NCBI RefSeq assembly: GCF_041447285.1
Contig: NZ_JBGMEB010000009.1
Location: 62,001 to 126,000, forward strand
From: Methanomethylovorans sp041447285
GTDB lineage: Archaea > Halobacteriota > Methanosarcinia > Methanosarcinales > Methanosarcinaceae
DNA: 64,000 nt
Direction of reading: 5' to 3'
The notes beneath the pieces are model-generated. The model searched no databases. It worked only from the letters and a program-made list of their open reading frames with translations, and was not told the origin of the DNA. Positions 16,643 through 25,365 of the stretch are shown here, one piece after another; within the stretch, counting starts at the first letter, position 1, and each line of letters begins with the position of its first letter. The translations under genes and the position numbers were made by a program.

Positions 16643-17488
16643 TCACCCCTTGCTTTTGTTCATATTGGCGAGCGCACCGGCGACCATAATGGCCTTAGTG
16701 TAGTGCCCCCCTACCCTTGAAGTATCAACAAAAACATATTTGTCCATCAGAACAGGTGCTCCCATGCCATCACCACATCCCAAAAAGACAAGTGTACGGA
16801 AGATAAGGTTTCCCGAAATACCATCTGGAGCAATGATGAAATTTGCTTCTTTGATGGCATCTTCAATGAGTATGGTGTAATGTTTTGCTTTTATACCCAT
16901 TTCATTCAGACGATTGGATAGGAACTCCCCATCTGCCAGCGTATGATCCACCCTGCTGTTACGCCCCACATCGCCCATTCTGCCCCCTGATAGAAAGCCA
17001 ATTACAGGCTCAATCCCAAACCTGCGTATGTGCTCTGATCCTAGTATTGCAAATTCCATCTTATCAGCGAGGTCTTCACCCTCATCTATCCCCACTGGTG
17101 CAATGAAAAAAGGAGTACCATCAGCTGTGGTAAGCAAAGCCACACGATGCAATTTTTCCATTTTAAGAGTTTTTTTAAGATATGACAAAGTATTTGATGC
17201 CCGAGCTGTTCCCCTTACAGCAGCATCAACATAACCTGAAACCAAAAGATCCACCATTACTTTTTCGGGTTCAGAGGTTCCCACTATCTCAAGGTCAGTA
17301 CCTAAAGAAGAAATCTCCTGCTCATCACCAACCAGCACAACTTCTGCAAAACCCTGATCGTTGGCTTCTTCTGCATTTGCAATGATCTTTTTAGTGGGAT
17401 CTCTGATGCCAATAGCTACCCTAGCCCTGTTCTGAATAGCTTTTTTACGAATAACCTCCAAAAGGTCAGTATTGTTCAGAAGAGACAT
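16643..17488 (-). CDS. mtxX: Methanogenesis marker MtxX (phosphotransacetylase-like)
   Basis: 281 residues with the phosphate acetyl/butyryltransferase fold: VAIGIRDPTKKIIANAEEAN, VDAAVRGTARASNTL, SGGRMGDVGRNSRVDHTL and FIIAPDGISGNLIFR. This matches MtxX (methanogenesis marker protein 4), found throughout methanogens and of uncertain function, named for its linkage to methyltransferase genes. It is the first gene of a two-gene operon with the ThyA-like gene, which hints at one-carbon or pterin metabolism. Confidence 0.9.
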   Translation of the reverse strand: MSLLNNTDLLEVIRKKAIQNRARVAIGIRDPTKKIIANAEEANDQGFAEVVLVGDEQEISSLGTDLEIVGTSEPEKVMVDLLVSGYVDAAVRGTARASNTLSYLKKTLKMEKLHRVALLTTADGTPFFIAPVGIDEGEDLADKMEFAILGSEHIRRFGIEPVIGFLSGGRMGDVGRNSRVDHTLADGEFLSNRLNEMGIKAKHYTILIEDAIKEANFIIAPDGISGNLIFRTLVFLGCGDGMGAPVLMDKYVFVDTSRVGGHYTKAIMVAGALANMNKSKG

Positions 17489-17573
17489 GAAAAGTACCTA
17501 CAATTATTAATTCAAGCAAAACCAACAAAGGGATGAAAACATTAATTAGTTTCCCTTCATTGGATATGATGAA

Positions 17574-19076
17574 ATGACCATAGCAAAAGAATGGGCTGAA
17601 AAGTACAGGCCGAAAAGCCTTACTGATGTAGTGGGAAATCCTGCAGCAACTGGGCAACTTAGATCATGGGCTCAGCAGTGGCTAGAGGGAACACCAGAAC
17701 AAAAGGCAGTGCTCCTCCATGGTCCAGCTGGTGTTGGTAAGACATCAACAGCCTATGCATTGGCAATAGATATGCAATGGGAAGCTATAGAACTAAATGC
17801 TAGTGACCAACGCACAGCTGATGTGATAGAAAGAATTGCAGGTTCAGCTTCCAGAATGAGCACCTTAGATGGCATATCTTCAAAGAGGCTTATAGTGCTT
17901 GATGAAGCAGATAACATGCATGGAACAAGCGACCGTGGCGGTGCAAAGGCAATTGGAGATATAATAAAAACTACGGGCCAGCCTATAGTATTGATCGCTA
18001 ATGACGCTTATGGAATTCCATCTTCTGTCAGATCGAATGTCCTGGAGATCAAATTCAATGCATTGCAGACACGTTCTATAATACCGGCTCTAAAACAGAT
18101 AGCTTTCAAAGAAGGCTTGATGTGCGGTGTTGGAATCATTGAAAAGATAGCTGAAAATGCAGATGGAGATTTGCGCAGTGCCATCAATGATCTACAGGCA
18201 GTGGCAATGGGAAGAAGCGAGATCAACATTTCAGACATTGCAACTGCAGAGAGAGATAATAAAGAATCAGTCTTCAAGGTAATGGAAAGGATATTTAAGG
18301 GGACAGATGTGAAAGCTGCTATAGAAGCAACATACGGTCTTGATGAAAGCCCAGAGGATCTGGTCCACTGGATCGATGAAAATCTTCCGATCCAATATGC
18401 AGGCAAAGAAGAAGGAGTTATCACAGAGTCGATTAAAAACGGATATGAATATGTTTCACGGGCAGACCTGTTTCTTGGAAGAGTTCAAAAAAGACAGAAT
18501 TACCTTATGTGGCGGTATGCAAGTGTACTCATGACAGGCGGGACAGTTGTTTCGAAGTCTCAATCTAAACGTGGTTTTGTGAAGTTCAGCCCACCTTCCC
18601 TGTGGCGCCGCATGGGACAATTAAAGGCTAAAAGAAATATGCGTAACAATATTGCAGCAAAGATTGCAGATCACTGTCATGAATCAATGCGTTATGCAGC
18701 AACAGACATAGCCTGTATATACAGCGTATTGCTTGAAGACCAGGAATACGCACCTTCAGTTGTAGCTGAGTTAGAACTTGATTTGGATGAACTTATATTC
18801 ATGACTGGTGCATCGAAAATAACAAAGAAGATCCAAAAGGTTTATGACGATGCACAGAAACTCAGAAAAGATAAAGGAGAAACTGAGGTTACATTTTTCA
18901 GAGTTCCCGATAAACAAAGTCCTGCAGTAGATAAAAAGCAAACAAACCTTGCAGATATAATCACAGCTGAACAGAAAGGAACTGAAGAAAAGGAAAACAA
19001 CATAGAGTTTAGTCAGAAGAACGAAACTAAAACTAGACCACAAGTGAAGCCACAAAAAACGTTATTTGATTTTTGA
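17574..19076 (+). CDS. rfcL: Replication factor C large subunit
   Basis: 500 residues. The AAA+ clamp-loader N-terminus has EKYRPKSL, Walker A GPAGVGKTS, Walker B VLDEADNM and a sensor-1 region (LIANDAYG). A lid and collar domain and a charged tail follow, and the protein ends in the PCNA-binding PIP box QKTLFDF. RfcL partners with RfcS to load the PCNA sliding clamp. It is divergent from mtxX. A T-rich stretch after the stop (about 19109-19115) may end transcription. Confidence 0.97.
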   Translation: MTIAKEWAEKYRPKSLTDVVGNPAATGQLRSWAQQWLEGTPEQKAVLLHGPAGVGKTSTAYALAIDMQWEAIELNASDQRTADVIERIAGSASRMSTLDGISSKRLIVLDEADNMHGTSDRGGAKAIGDIIKTTGQPIVLIANDAYGIPSSVRSNVLEIKFNALQTRSIIPALKQIAFKEGLMCGVGIIEKIAENADGDLRSAINDLQAVAMGRSEINISDIATAERDNKESVFKVMERIFKGTDVKAAIEATYGLDESPEDLVHWIDENLPIQYAGKEEGVITESIKNGYEYVSRADLFLGRVQKRQNYLMWRYASVLMTGGTVVSKSQSKRGFVKFSPPSLWRRMGQLKAKRNMRNNIAAKIADHCHESMRYAATDIACIYSVLLEDQEYAPSVVAELELDLDELIFMTGASKITKKIQKVYDDAQKLRKDKGETEVTFFRVPDKQSPAVDKKQTNLADIITAEQKGTEEKENNIEFSQKNETKTRPQVKPQKTLFDF

Positions 19077-19251
19077 CTATTTGGGTTTAGATTACAGCTT
19101 CAACTCTACTTTTTTTGATCAGAATAAAGCTTGAAACACGAAGAGTTCGATGCTATACTATTAGAAGTTTAGCTAGTGTATAAAGCAAGCCTAAAAATGA
19201 ATAGTCTTTGAGTTCATCTCATGCATAAAATGGAATATTTTGGAATATGAA
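19077..19251. other. Non-coding region after rfcL
   Basis: No ORF or clear structure is seen. TATA-like AATATTTT at about 19235 precedes the first duplicated hairpin by roughly one archaeal promoter spacing. Confidence 0.35.
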
Positions 19252-19345
19252 AGTGGAGTATGAGCGGGCTGGGGAGTGGGGTTATTGTCAGAAAGAGGAG
19301 AATCCCGCTCTGTAATCAAATAAGTACTAATCGTATATATACCTT
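19252..19345 (+). ncRNA. Duplicated hairpin element, copy 1
   Basis: The block AGTGGAGTATGAGCGGGCTG through GGGGAGTGGGG opens a stem GAGCGGG (19262-19268) pairing with CCCGCTC (19304-19310) around a 35-nt purine-rich loop. A similar sequence recurs exactly 200 bp downstream. Both copies continue into a related AT-rich tail (TACTAATCGTATATATA here). The GC-rich stem in an AT-rich, ORF-free region suggests a small RNA. Strand is inferred from a TATA-like element upstream. Confidence 0.5.
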
Positions 19346-19451
19346 ATTATTATTGTCATCATAATGATGAGGTACTGTGGGGAAAAGAAACTATGAGAAC
19401 GAGAACAAGGATAAAGGAAAAGGTAGGAGATTAAAAAATATTGAAAATTTT

Positions 19452-19545
19452 AGTGGAGAATGAGCGGGCTGGGGAGTGGGGGTTGTTATAAAAGAATAGG
19501 TACCCGCTCATTAAGATAATAATTATACTAATTATATATAAAATT
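19452..19545 (+). ncRNA. Duplicated hairpin element, copy 2
   Basis: Thirty of the first ~32 bases match copy 1. The stem is longer here: AATGAGCGGG (19459-19468) pairs with CCCGCTCATT (19503-19512) around a 34-nt loop containing GGGGAGTGGGGG. The interior of the loop has diverged from copy 1, while the stem and the G-rich segment are kept, as expected for a structured RNA. Confidence 0.5.
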
Positions 19546-19933
19546 AACTATAAACATTTAATAATAACAACTTAAGTATTTCTGCTCCACTTTTTACATC
19601 TCTATTTTGCAATTTCGAATAGCAAGTTGGAAGTTAAATCATTCTTTGCAGAGAAATACAGTTGCTAGAATGGAACTAAAATATTGAGCATACCCATGAT
19701 TTGAAATACGCTACTCATGAAAAAAAAAACAGATAGATTCAACTTAAAGATGACACTGAAGTGAAAGAGTAATAATAAAAAGAAGTTGCTCAACCCACCA
19801 TGATAACTACCGCATCTTAACCGAGTTATATTTATTCAGGTTCCCCTATTTCATAATAAATCATCTCATAACCATTTCAGATACTCGATTTTAGTATACA
19901 TATTCGAGATATGAGAAAACGATATGAGATATA
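19546..19933. other. Non-coding AT-rich region upstream of the Lrp-like gene
   Basis: No credible ORF. A TATA-like GTTATATTTATTC occurs at about 19824-19836. I see nothing else to assign. Confidence 0.35.
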
Positions 19934-19970
19934 AAAGGAGGAATGTTGTATCACCGTAGTTGGAGTTACC

Positions 19971-20186
19971 ATGGTAAATGTACTGCCTGGAAAGGAAAGG
20001 GCAGCTTACAATGAATTGCAACGTATTGAAGGTATCAAGGACATATATCACGTTTTTGGAGAATATGATTTTGTAGTGATCGTAGATGTTGGAGATCTCA
20101 GCACATTGAACAATATAGTTGATAATATTAGAGAAAACGAATTTGTAACAGCTACACAAACCATCGTTGGCGCAGAGCTCAAGTAA
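19971..20186 (+). CDS. Lrp/AsnC C-terminal (RAM) ligand-binding domain protein
   Basis: A stand-alone RAM domain of at least 71 residues (MVNVLPGKERAAYNELQRIE, IYHVFGEYDFVVIVDVGD, TQTIVGAELK) without a DNA-binding domain. Such proteins bind amino acids and modulate Lrp regulators. The ATG at 19971 would omit the first strand: the frame continues upstream as I/M-T-V-V-G-V-T, back to an AUC codon at 19950 that lies 8 nt after a perfect AAAGGAGG (19934-19941). The ATG at 19943 is out of frame and only 1 nt from the Shine-Dalgarno. The start is therefore unresolved. Confidence 0.85.
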   Translation: MVNVLPGKERAAYNELQRIEGIKDIYHVFGEYDFVVIVDVGDLSTLNNIVDNIRENEFVTATQTIVGAELK

Positions 20187-20197
20187 ATATGGTGCAG

Positions 20198-20222
20198 AGC
20201 ATATTTATATAATGTGCTTTTT
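20198..20222 (+). terminator. Possible terminator of the Lrp-like gene
   Basis: AGCATA (20198-20203) pairs with TGTGCT (20213-20218), including one G-U, followed by five T. Confidence 0.45.
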
Positions 20223-20270
20223 ATACTGATTATACCGTTAGCTGACTTGCTTTAATAAGGATGATAATAG

Positions 20271-22139
20271 ATGGATATTCCAATTGCAGAAGAACTTGCA
20301 AAAAATCAAAAGTCAATTAGTGTAGCTGAATTTTTCGAAAAGAACAGGCAAATTCTCGGATTTGACTCAGCTCCCCGTAGCCTTATAACAACTATAAAGG
20401 AAGCTGTAGATAACTCACTTGATGCCTGTGAAGAAGCAGAGATCCTGCCTGATATCCTTGTGCAGGTCGAAAGATCTGACAAAGACAGCGTCGTGATCAT
20501 TGTTGAAGACAATGGGCCCGGTATAGTCAAAGAACAGATACCGAAGGTATTTGCAAAGCTGCTTTACGGATCACGGTTCCATGCCCTAAAACAAAGCAGA
20601 GGACAACAGGGCATAGGCATATCTGCATCTGTGCTCTATGCACAACTGACTTCGGGACATCCCACTAAGATCATCTCGAAAATAGGACAAGGGAAGCCTG
20701 CACATTACTACGAACTGATGATCAACACCAGTACCAACGAGCCCGAGATACTAAAAGAAGAAATAATTGATTGGGATCGGCATCATGGAACTCGTATTGA
20801 ACTGGAAATGGAAGCTTCTTATGTAAAAGGTAGAAGACAATCAGTAAACGAGTATCTCAAAGCAACGGCCATAGTAAACCCTCATGCACGTATTAAGCTC
20901 ATAGAACCGGATAAAAATGAGATCGTGTTTGAAAGGGCAACAGATAAGATACCGGTAGCTGCAAAGGAAATACTTCCACACCCTCATGGGATAGAACTGG
21001 GAACACTCATGAAGATGCTCCGGTATACTGAAAGGCAAAAACTGACACCTTTTCTGCGATATTCTTTCTCAAAGATAGGCCATCTTACAGCAGAAGAAAT
21101 CTGTAAGGCTTCGGGCCTTGATGGGGAGATGGACCCACACGAGATAAACAGAGATCAAGCAAGAAAACTTCTGGATGCCTTCGGCAAAGTGAAGATAATG
21201 GCTCCACCTACAGATTGTCTTTCTCCCATAGGAGAGAACCTTATCTACAAAGGCCTTGAAAAAGAGTTTAACGTAGACTTTATCGCAACTACCAGCAGGA
21301 CACCATCAGTATACTCCGGAAATCCTTTTTTGGTAGAAGTGGGGCTTGCATACGGTGGAGACCTGCAAAAAGAAGATCGCGTAGATATTATGCGCTTTGC
21401 CAACAGAGTACCCCTATTGTATCAGCAAGGCGGATGTGTCACTACACATGCCATAGAATCCATAAAATGGAAACAGTATGGACTCAACCAGCCTGGTGGA
21501 GGACTGCCAACGGGACCTGTTGCTATACTAATCCATGTTGCATCAACGAATGTACCTTTCACCTCCGAATCAAAAGACGCTATAGCCGAAATTCCTGAAA
21601 TAAAGGCAGAGATAGAACTGGCAGTAAAGGAAGTCGGCCGTAAGCTGAATATGTATATGAACAGGCAGGAAAACTTGAAAAAACGCAGAGAGAAAGAAAT
21701 AATTATAACCAAGGTGCTGCCTAAAATGGCAAAGAAACTTGCTGAAACACTGGATAAAGATGTACCTGATATAAATCCTGTTGTTGCAAAAATAATGGGT
21801 AACTTGCTTGTGAGCAGGAAGGTAAGCCTCAATGGAGATGGAAGTGCAAGGGTTTCTATTATGCTCAAAAACTTTTCAGGCAAAACTGTAGAGTGTACTG
21901 TTCACGATATGGTCCCTTTCAAGATAAGGGAAACTATACCGGAACCTAAGACCATATCCATGGGCAATGATTTTGATTACGTATGGAAGATGTCACTTCC
22001 AACCGGTTCTTCAAAGGCTGTAAGTTATGTTGTGGACACACTATCGGATGTGGAAGCGGAGAAGTACCCCCAAGTGATCGTAGAAGGACTTGATGAAGAG
22101 CTTGTAACCGGGGCAAAGGCCATAAAGGGGTTGGTTTGA
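20271..22139 (+). CDS. top6B: DNA topoisomerase VI subunit B
   Basis: 622 residues. The GHKL ATPase domain has KEAVDNSLDACEEA, VEDNGPGI and QSRGQQGIGISASVLYAQLT, followed by the H2TH-like and transducer domains. With subunit A it relaxes and decatenates DNA by ATP-dependent double-strand passage. The ATG at 20271 follows a purine-rich AAGGATGATAATAG. Its TGA directly abuts the ATG of the subunit A gene. Confidence 0.97.
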   Translation: MDIPIAEELAKNQKSISVAEFFEKNRQILGFDSAPRSLITTIKEAVDNSLDACEEAEILPDILVQVERSDKDSVVIIVEDNGPGIVKEQIPKVFAKLLYGSRFHALKQSRGQQGIGISASVLYAQLTSGHPTKIISKIGQGKPAHYYELMINTSTNEPEILKEEIIDWDRHHGTRIELEMEASYVKGRRQSVNEYLKATAIVNPHARIKLIEPDKNEIVFERATDKIPVAAKEILPHPHGIELGTLMKMLRYTERQKLTPFLRYSFSKIGHLTAEEICKASGLDGEMDPHEINRDQARKLLDAFGKVKIMAPPTDCLSPIGENLIYKGLEKEFNVDFIATTSRTPSVYSGNPFLVEVGLAYGGDLQKEDRVDIMRFANRVPLLYQQGGCVTTHAIESIKWKQYGLNQPGGGLPTGPVAILIHVASTNVPFTSESKDAIAEIPEIKAEIELAVKEVGRKLNMYMNRQENLKKRREKEIIITKVLPKMAKKLAETLDKDVPDINPVVAKIMGNLLVSRKVSLNGDGSARVSIMLKNFSGKTVECTVHDMVPFKIRETIPEPKTISMGNDFDYVWKMSLPTGSSKAVSYVVDTLSDVEAEKYPQVIVEGLDEELVTGAKAIKGLV

Positions 22140-23249
22140 ATGGCAAAGGAAATATCACAGCAGAAAAAAGAGCATGATGAGCTTGCAAGTAACCGTCTTT
22201 ACGGCCTGACAGATACAATATATAAGCAGTTTATGGATGGAGAAGTACCATCTGTAAACCTGCCTACCAGGACAAAGAATAATATAGAATATAATGACGA
22301 TTCCGAGGTCTGGGTGTATGGCGACAGGGAAAGTGAACGTAGTGCAAAAACCGTAAAGGGAGCTTTTCAATTACTCAAAGCAGTACATACAGTTGACTTC
22401 TTGGTCAAGAACCATCTTTCTCAGAACCGTGGGTCCACATTAAGAGAATTATATTACATTTCCGAAAATTGGGATATCGCCAAGTTCAGGGAGCAGCCTG
22501 AAAGTGACAGGCTCATAGAAGATCTGGAAATAATTACCGGATTGCAGAGAGAATATTTCCACATGCGTCCTGAAGAAGATGGCGCTACTATGTTCGGACC
22601 CATCCGAATTCGAGAGGAAACAAAAAGGGGAGACCGAACGATACATTGCCAGGAAGATATTGGAGAAAGCGGGTACCAGATACCGTTCAATGTAGAAAAC
22701 ATAGAGTTCCTTGACCATGATGCTGATTTCATTATAGCTGTTGAGACTGGTGGTATGTATGCCCGGCTTATTGAAAATGGCTTTGATGAGAAGTACAATG
22801 CAGTACTTGTACACCTCAAAGGCCAGCCTGCAAGATCCACTCGCCGCATCATTAAACGCATGAGTGAGGAGCTATCCTTACCTGTGGTGGTGTTTACTGA
22901 TGGTGACCCGTGGTCATACCGAATTTTTGCTTCTGTAGCTTATGGAGCTATCAAAAGTGCACACCTTTCCGAACATATGGCAACGCCTGGAGCAATGTTT
23001 GTGGGAGTTCAGCCCTCAGATATTGTGGAATACGAATTATCTACGGATAAATTGACTGACAAAGATGTCAGTGCACTGAGAAGCGAACTCAGTGATCCGC
23101 GTTTTGCTACAGATTACTGGAAAGAGCAAATAAATCTGCAGCTTGAGATCAATAAAAAGGCCGAACAGCAGGCTTTTGCAGGGAAAGGTCTTGATTTCGT
23201 GACTGACAGATATCTGCCAGAGAGACTGACGGAACTTAAAGTCATTTGA
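22140..23249 (+). CDS. top6A: DNA topoisomerase VI subunit A
   Basis: 369 residues, the Spo11-like catalytic subunit. The active-site tyrosine lies in STLRELYYISENWD, and the Toprim domain has the metal-binding AVETGGMYARL and TDGDPWSY. The start codon immediately follows the subunit B stop, with GGGGTTGG in the end of top6B serving as ribosome-binding site, so equimolar coupled expression is likely. Confidence 0.97.
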   Translation: MAKEISQQKKEHDELASNRLYGLTDTIYKQFMDGEVPSVNLPTRTKNNIEYNDDSEVWVYGDRESERSAKTVKGAFQLLKAVHTVDFLVKNHLSQNRGSTLRELYYISENWDIAKFREQPESDRLIEDLEIITGLQREYFHMRPEEDGATMFGPIRIREETKRGDRTIHCQEDIGESGYQIPFNVENIEFLDHDADFIIAVETGGMYARLIENGFDEKYNAVLVHLKGQPARSTRRIIKRMSEELSLPVVVFTDGDPWSYRIFASVAYGAIKSAHLSEHMATPGAMFVGVQPSDIVEYELSTDKLTDKDVSALRSELSDPRFATDYWKEQINLQLEINKKAEQQAFAGKGLDFVTDRYLPERLTELKVI

Positions 23250-23335
23250 GAGCCCTGGAGAAAACTTGGTACCCAAATATACAAGTATTTGAATAATAAA
23301 ATCCCCTTATGTCCTAATATTAAGGATTGAATAGA

Positions 23336-24436
23336 ATGAATGATACGGTTTCCCTTTATCTAAACAATATGTTAGGTACGCCAGCAGGTTCACTTGAGTC
23401 GCGCCTTGCTATGGCCGTCTTCATATTTCTCTCATCAATAATTATTGCTGCAATAATAGATTTCCTTTTTAAGAACGTTTTCATGTACTATGCCTCAAAA
23501 ACAAAATTTGAATTTGATGATCTAATTATTGCCGCACTAAGAAAACCATTGTATTTGACAGTAATTATTACCGGAACTGCCTTTTCTCTGCACTACACTA
23601 ATTTCTCAAACAATTATGAGTACATAATCGATAGCTTAGGTCTCACTGCACTCTTTGTAATCTGGATTGTTGCTTTAATTCGAATAAATAAAATACTGTT
23701 TGAGAAAGTATTCCCACATATAACGAGTAAAACAGAAACACAATTAGATGACGAGTTATTGCCCTTATTTAAGGGAATAATGAATATAGTTATAGTTTTT
23801 GTAGGAATCCTAGCGATACTAAACCTAATTTGGGGCATCAATGTCACACCACTGTTCGCATCTGCAGGAATAGCAGGTATTGCTGTGGCATTTGCAGCTC
23901 AAGACTCCATTGCACAGCTTTTTGGAGGGATATCCATATACTTTGATCAACCTTTCAAAAGAGGAGATAGGATAGAACTAGAGAGTGGTGAGATTGGAAT
24001 CGTACACGAAGTGGGTATAAGAACTACAAGGATAATGAACCTGTACAACAACATGATAATCATACCAAATAGTGTAATTGCAAATAGTAAGATAATTAAC
24101 TATACTTCTCCACAGTCCATCATGGTAGTAAAAATGACTATGGGTGTTGCTTATGGATCTGATGTAGAGAAAGTAAGAGAAGTATTATACTCAATAATGC
24201 AGGATATAGACTTGGTCCTTGACGATCCTACTGCCACAGTTCGATTAGAGAATTATGGAGACTCAAGCCTTGACTTTGCACTTTATATGTGGATAAGAAA
24301 CCCTGCTGACAAGATTAAACTGATAGATATGGTCAATAGCAGCATTAATGAAGAGTTTGCGAAGGAAGGTATTGAAATACCATTCCCAACGCGTACTCTA
24401 TTTATAAAAAATGAAGCTCAGAGTGCTCCCAACTAA
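23336..24436 (+). CDS. MscS-family mechanosensitive channel
   Basis: About 366 residues. Four predicted N-terminal membrane helices are followed by the pore helix AGIAGIAVAFAAQDSIAQLF, the conserved IYFDQPFKRGDRIE beta-domain entry and a cytoplasmic vestibule domain ending FPTRTLFI. It releases osmolytes on hypo-osmotic shock. The ATG at 23336 is preferred to the TTG at 23327, with AAGGA upstream. The stop codon TAA forms the loop of the terminator hairpin. Confidence 0.9.
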   Translation: MNDTVSLYLNNMLGTPAGSLESRLAMAVFIFLSSIIIAAIIDFLFKNVFMYYASKTKFEFDDLIIAALRKPLYLTVIITGTAFSLHYTNFSNNYEYIIDSLGLTALFVIWIVALIRINKILFEKVFPHITSKTETQLDDELLPLFKGIMNIVIVFVGILAILNLIWGINVTPLFASAGIAGIAVAFAAQDSIAQLFGGISIYFDQPFKRGDRIELESGEIGIVHEVGIRTTRIMNLYNNMIIIPNSVIANSKIINYTSPQSIMVVKMTMGVAYGSDVEKVREVLYSIMQDIDLVLDDPTATVRLENYGDSSLDFALYMWIRNPADKIKLIDMVNSSINEEFAKEGIEIPFPTRTLFIKNEAQSAPN

Positions 24437-24450
24437 GTTGGGAGTATTTT
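24426..24450. terminator. Bidirectional terminator between MscS and CutA genes
   Basis: CTCCCAAC (24426-24433) pairs perfectly with GTTGGGAG (24437-24444). The three-base loop TAA is exactly the MscS stop codon. TATTTTT follows on the plus strand. The cutA stop lies just beyond, so the element sits between two convergent genes. Confidence 0.75.
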
Positions 24451-24770
24451 TAGCATTTACAAGAATCGGATATCGAGTTTACGATCCACTGAGCATATTT
24501 CTCTTCTGCATCTGCCGGCCACCATAATAGAGCAGGAAGTTCGTAACTATGCATCGAGAGTATAGTTTTCTTAACATCTTCCAGCATCTGAGAAGTCGTC
24601 TTTATAGAGAGTTCTACCTCTCCTTCTTCTTCTAAATTTCCATTCCATTCATAGATAGAAGTGATAGGGTGCATATTAACACATGCAGCAAGCCCTTTGC
24701 CTACAAGTGCATGAGCAATGATCTTAGCTTCATCTATGTTCGCTGTTGTGGTATGTACAACAATTATCAT
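24450..24770 (-). CDS. cutA: CutA divalent-cation tolerance protein
   Basis: 106 residues, typical for CutA1: IIVVHTTTANIDEAKIIAHA, VGKGLAACVNMHPITSIYEW and the KTTSQMLEDVKKTILSMHSY segment with the conserved HSYELP. CutA forms a stable ferredoxin-like trimer linked to copper tolerance; its molecular role is unclear. The gene is convergent with the MscS gene. The C-terminus carries two cysteines (SCKC). Confidence 0.92.
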   Translation of the reverse strand: MIIVVHTTTANIDEAKIIAHALVGKGLAACVNMHPITSIYEWNGNLEEEGEVELSIKTTSQMLEDVKKTILSMHSYELPALLWWPADAEEKYAQWIVNSISDSCKC

Positions 24771-25011
24771 TCTATCACATCTTTAATAAATATTTATCAG
24801 TGCCAGTCACGCCAATGCAAAAATCCTGTCCCCTCTTTGAATAGAATTTCTATGTATGAGCACTATATTAAGGTCTTGCGGCGAGGGAGCAATTGATAGA
24901 AAGATACTTTCCCCATAATTGCACCTAATAACTTTTTACTTGGACTATTTTCTAGAAAGGTTTTGAGAAAAGTTGCAAAGATATATATACAAATATAGTA
25001 AATAAAAACCC

Positions 25012-25365
25012 ATGGAAGATCCAACTCTCGATAGAGAGACAGATACTATAGACCCCATCCACTTTCAGTATGATGTGACAGTTGCTTTAAGCAACTTGAC
25101 CAATATACAGGAAAGCTTAGATCTTCTTTTAGATTATGCTTTCAAACTTGATATTGTTGACTCCGTAGGACTATTCATAGTGAATGAGACAACAGAGGAT
25201 CTTGATCTTATTGCACATAAAGGTGTACCTCCCGGGTTAATAGAAAGAGGTAAACATATTCCTAAAAAGTCCTCTTTCGCTGAATTTGCTCTTAAGGGAA
25301 AGCCCATATACAGAGCATACTCTGATCTTACTCAAAATGAAAGAGGAAATAACGCTGACTTATGA
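25012..25365 (+). pseudogene. Histidine kinase, N-terminal part before a frameshift
   Basis: 117 residues forming the first half of a GAF domain (ALSNLTNIQESLDLLLDYAF, LIAHKGVPPGLIERGKHIP), then a premature TGA at 25363. The rest of this GAF domain continues without a break in the +1 frame (EITLTYEGIQAIAIIPIK). The frames can be joined within the purine-rich run at 25333-25354 by dropping one A from GAAAG. TATATATAC about 25 nt upstream indicates a leaderless ATG at 25012. It is either a broken gene or a sequencing error. Confidence 0.75.

Noticed and set aside
19262..19483. G-quadruplex in the duplicated hairpins
   Set aside because: Each copy has only three runs of three or more G close together, so a standard intramolecular quadruplex is not supported. 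The conserved flanking stem explains the sequence better.
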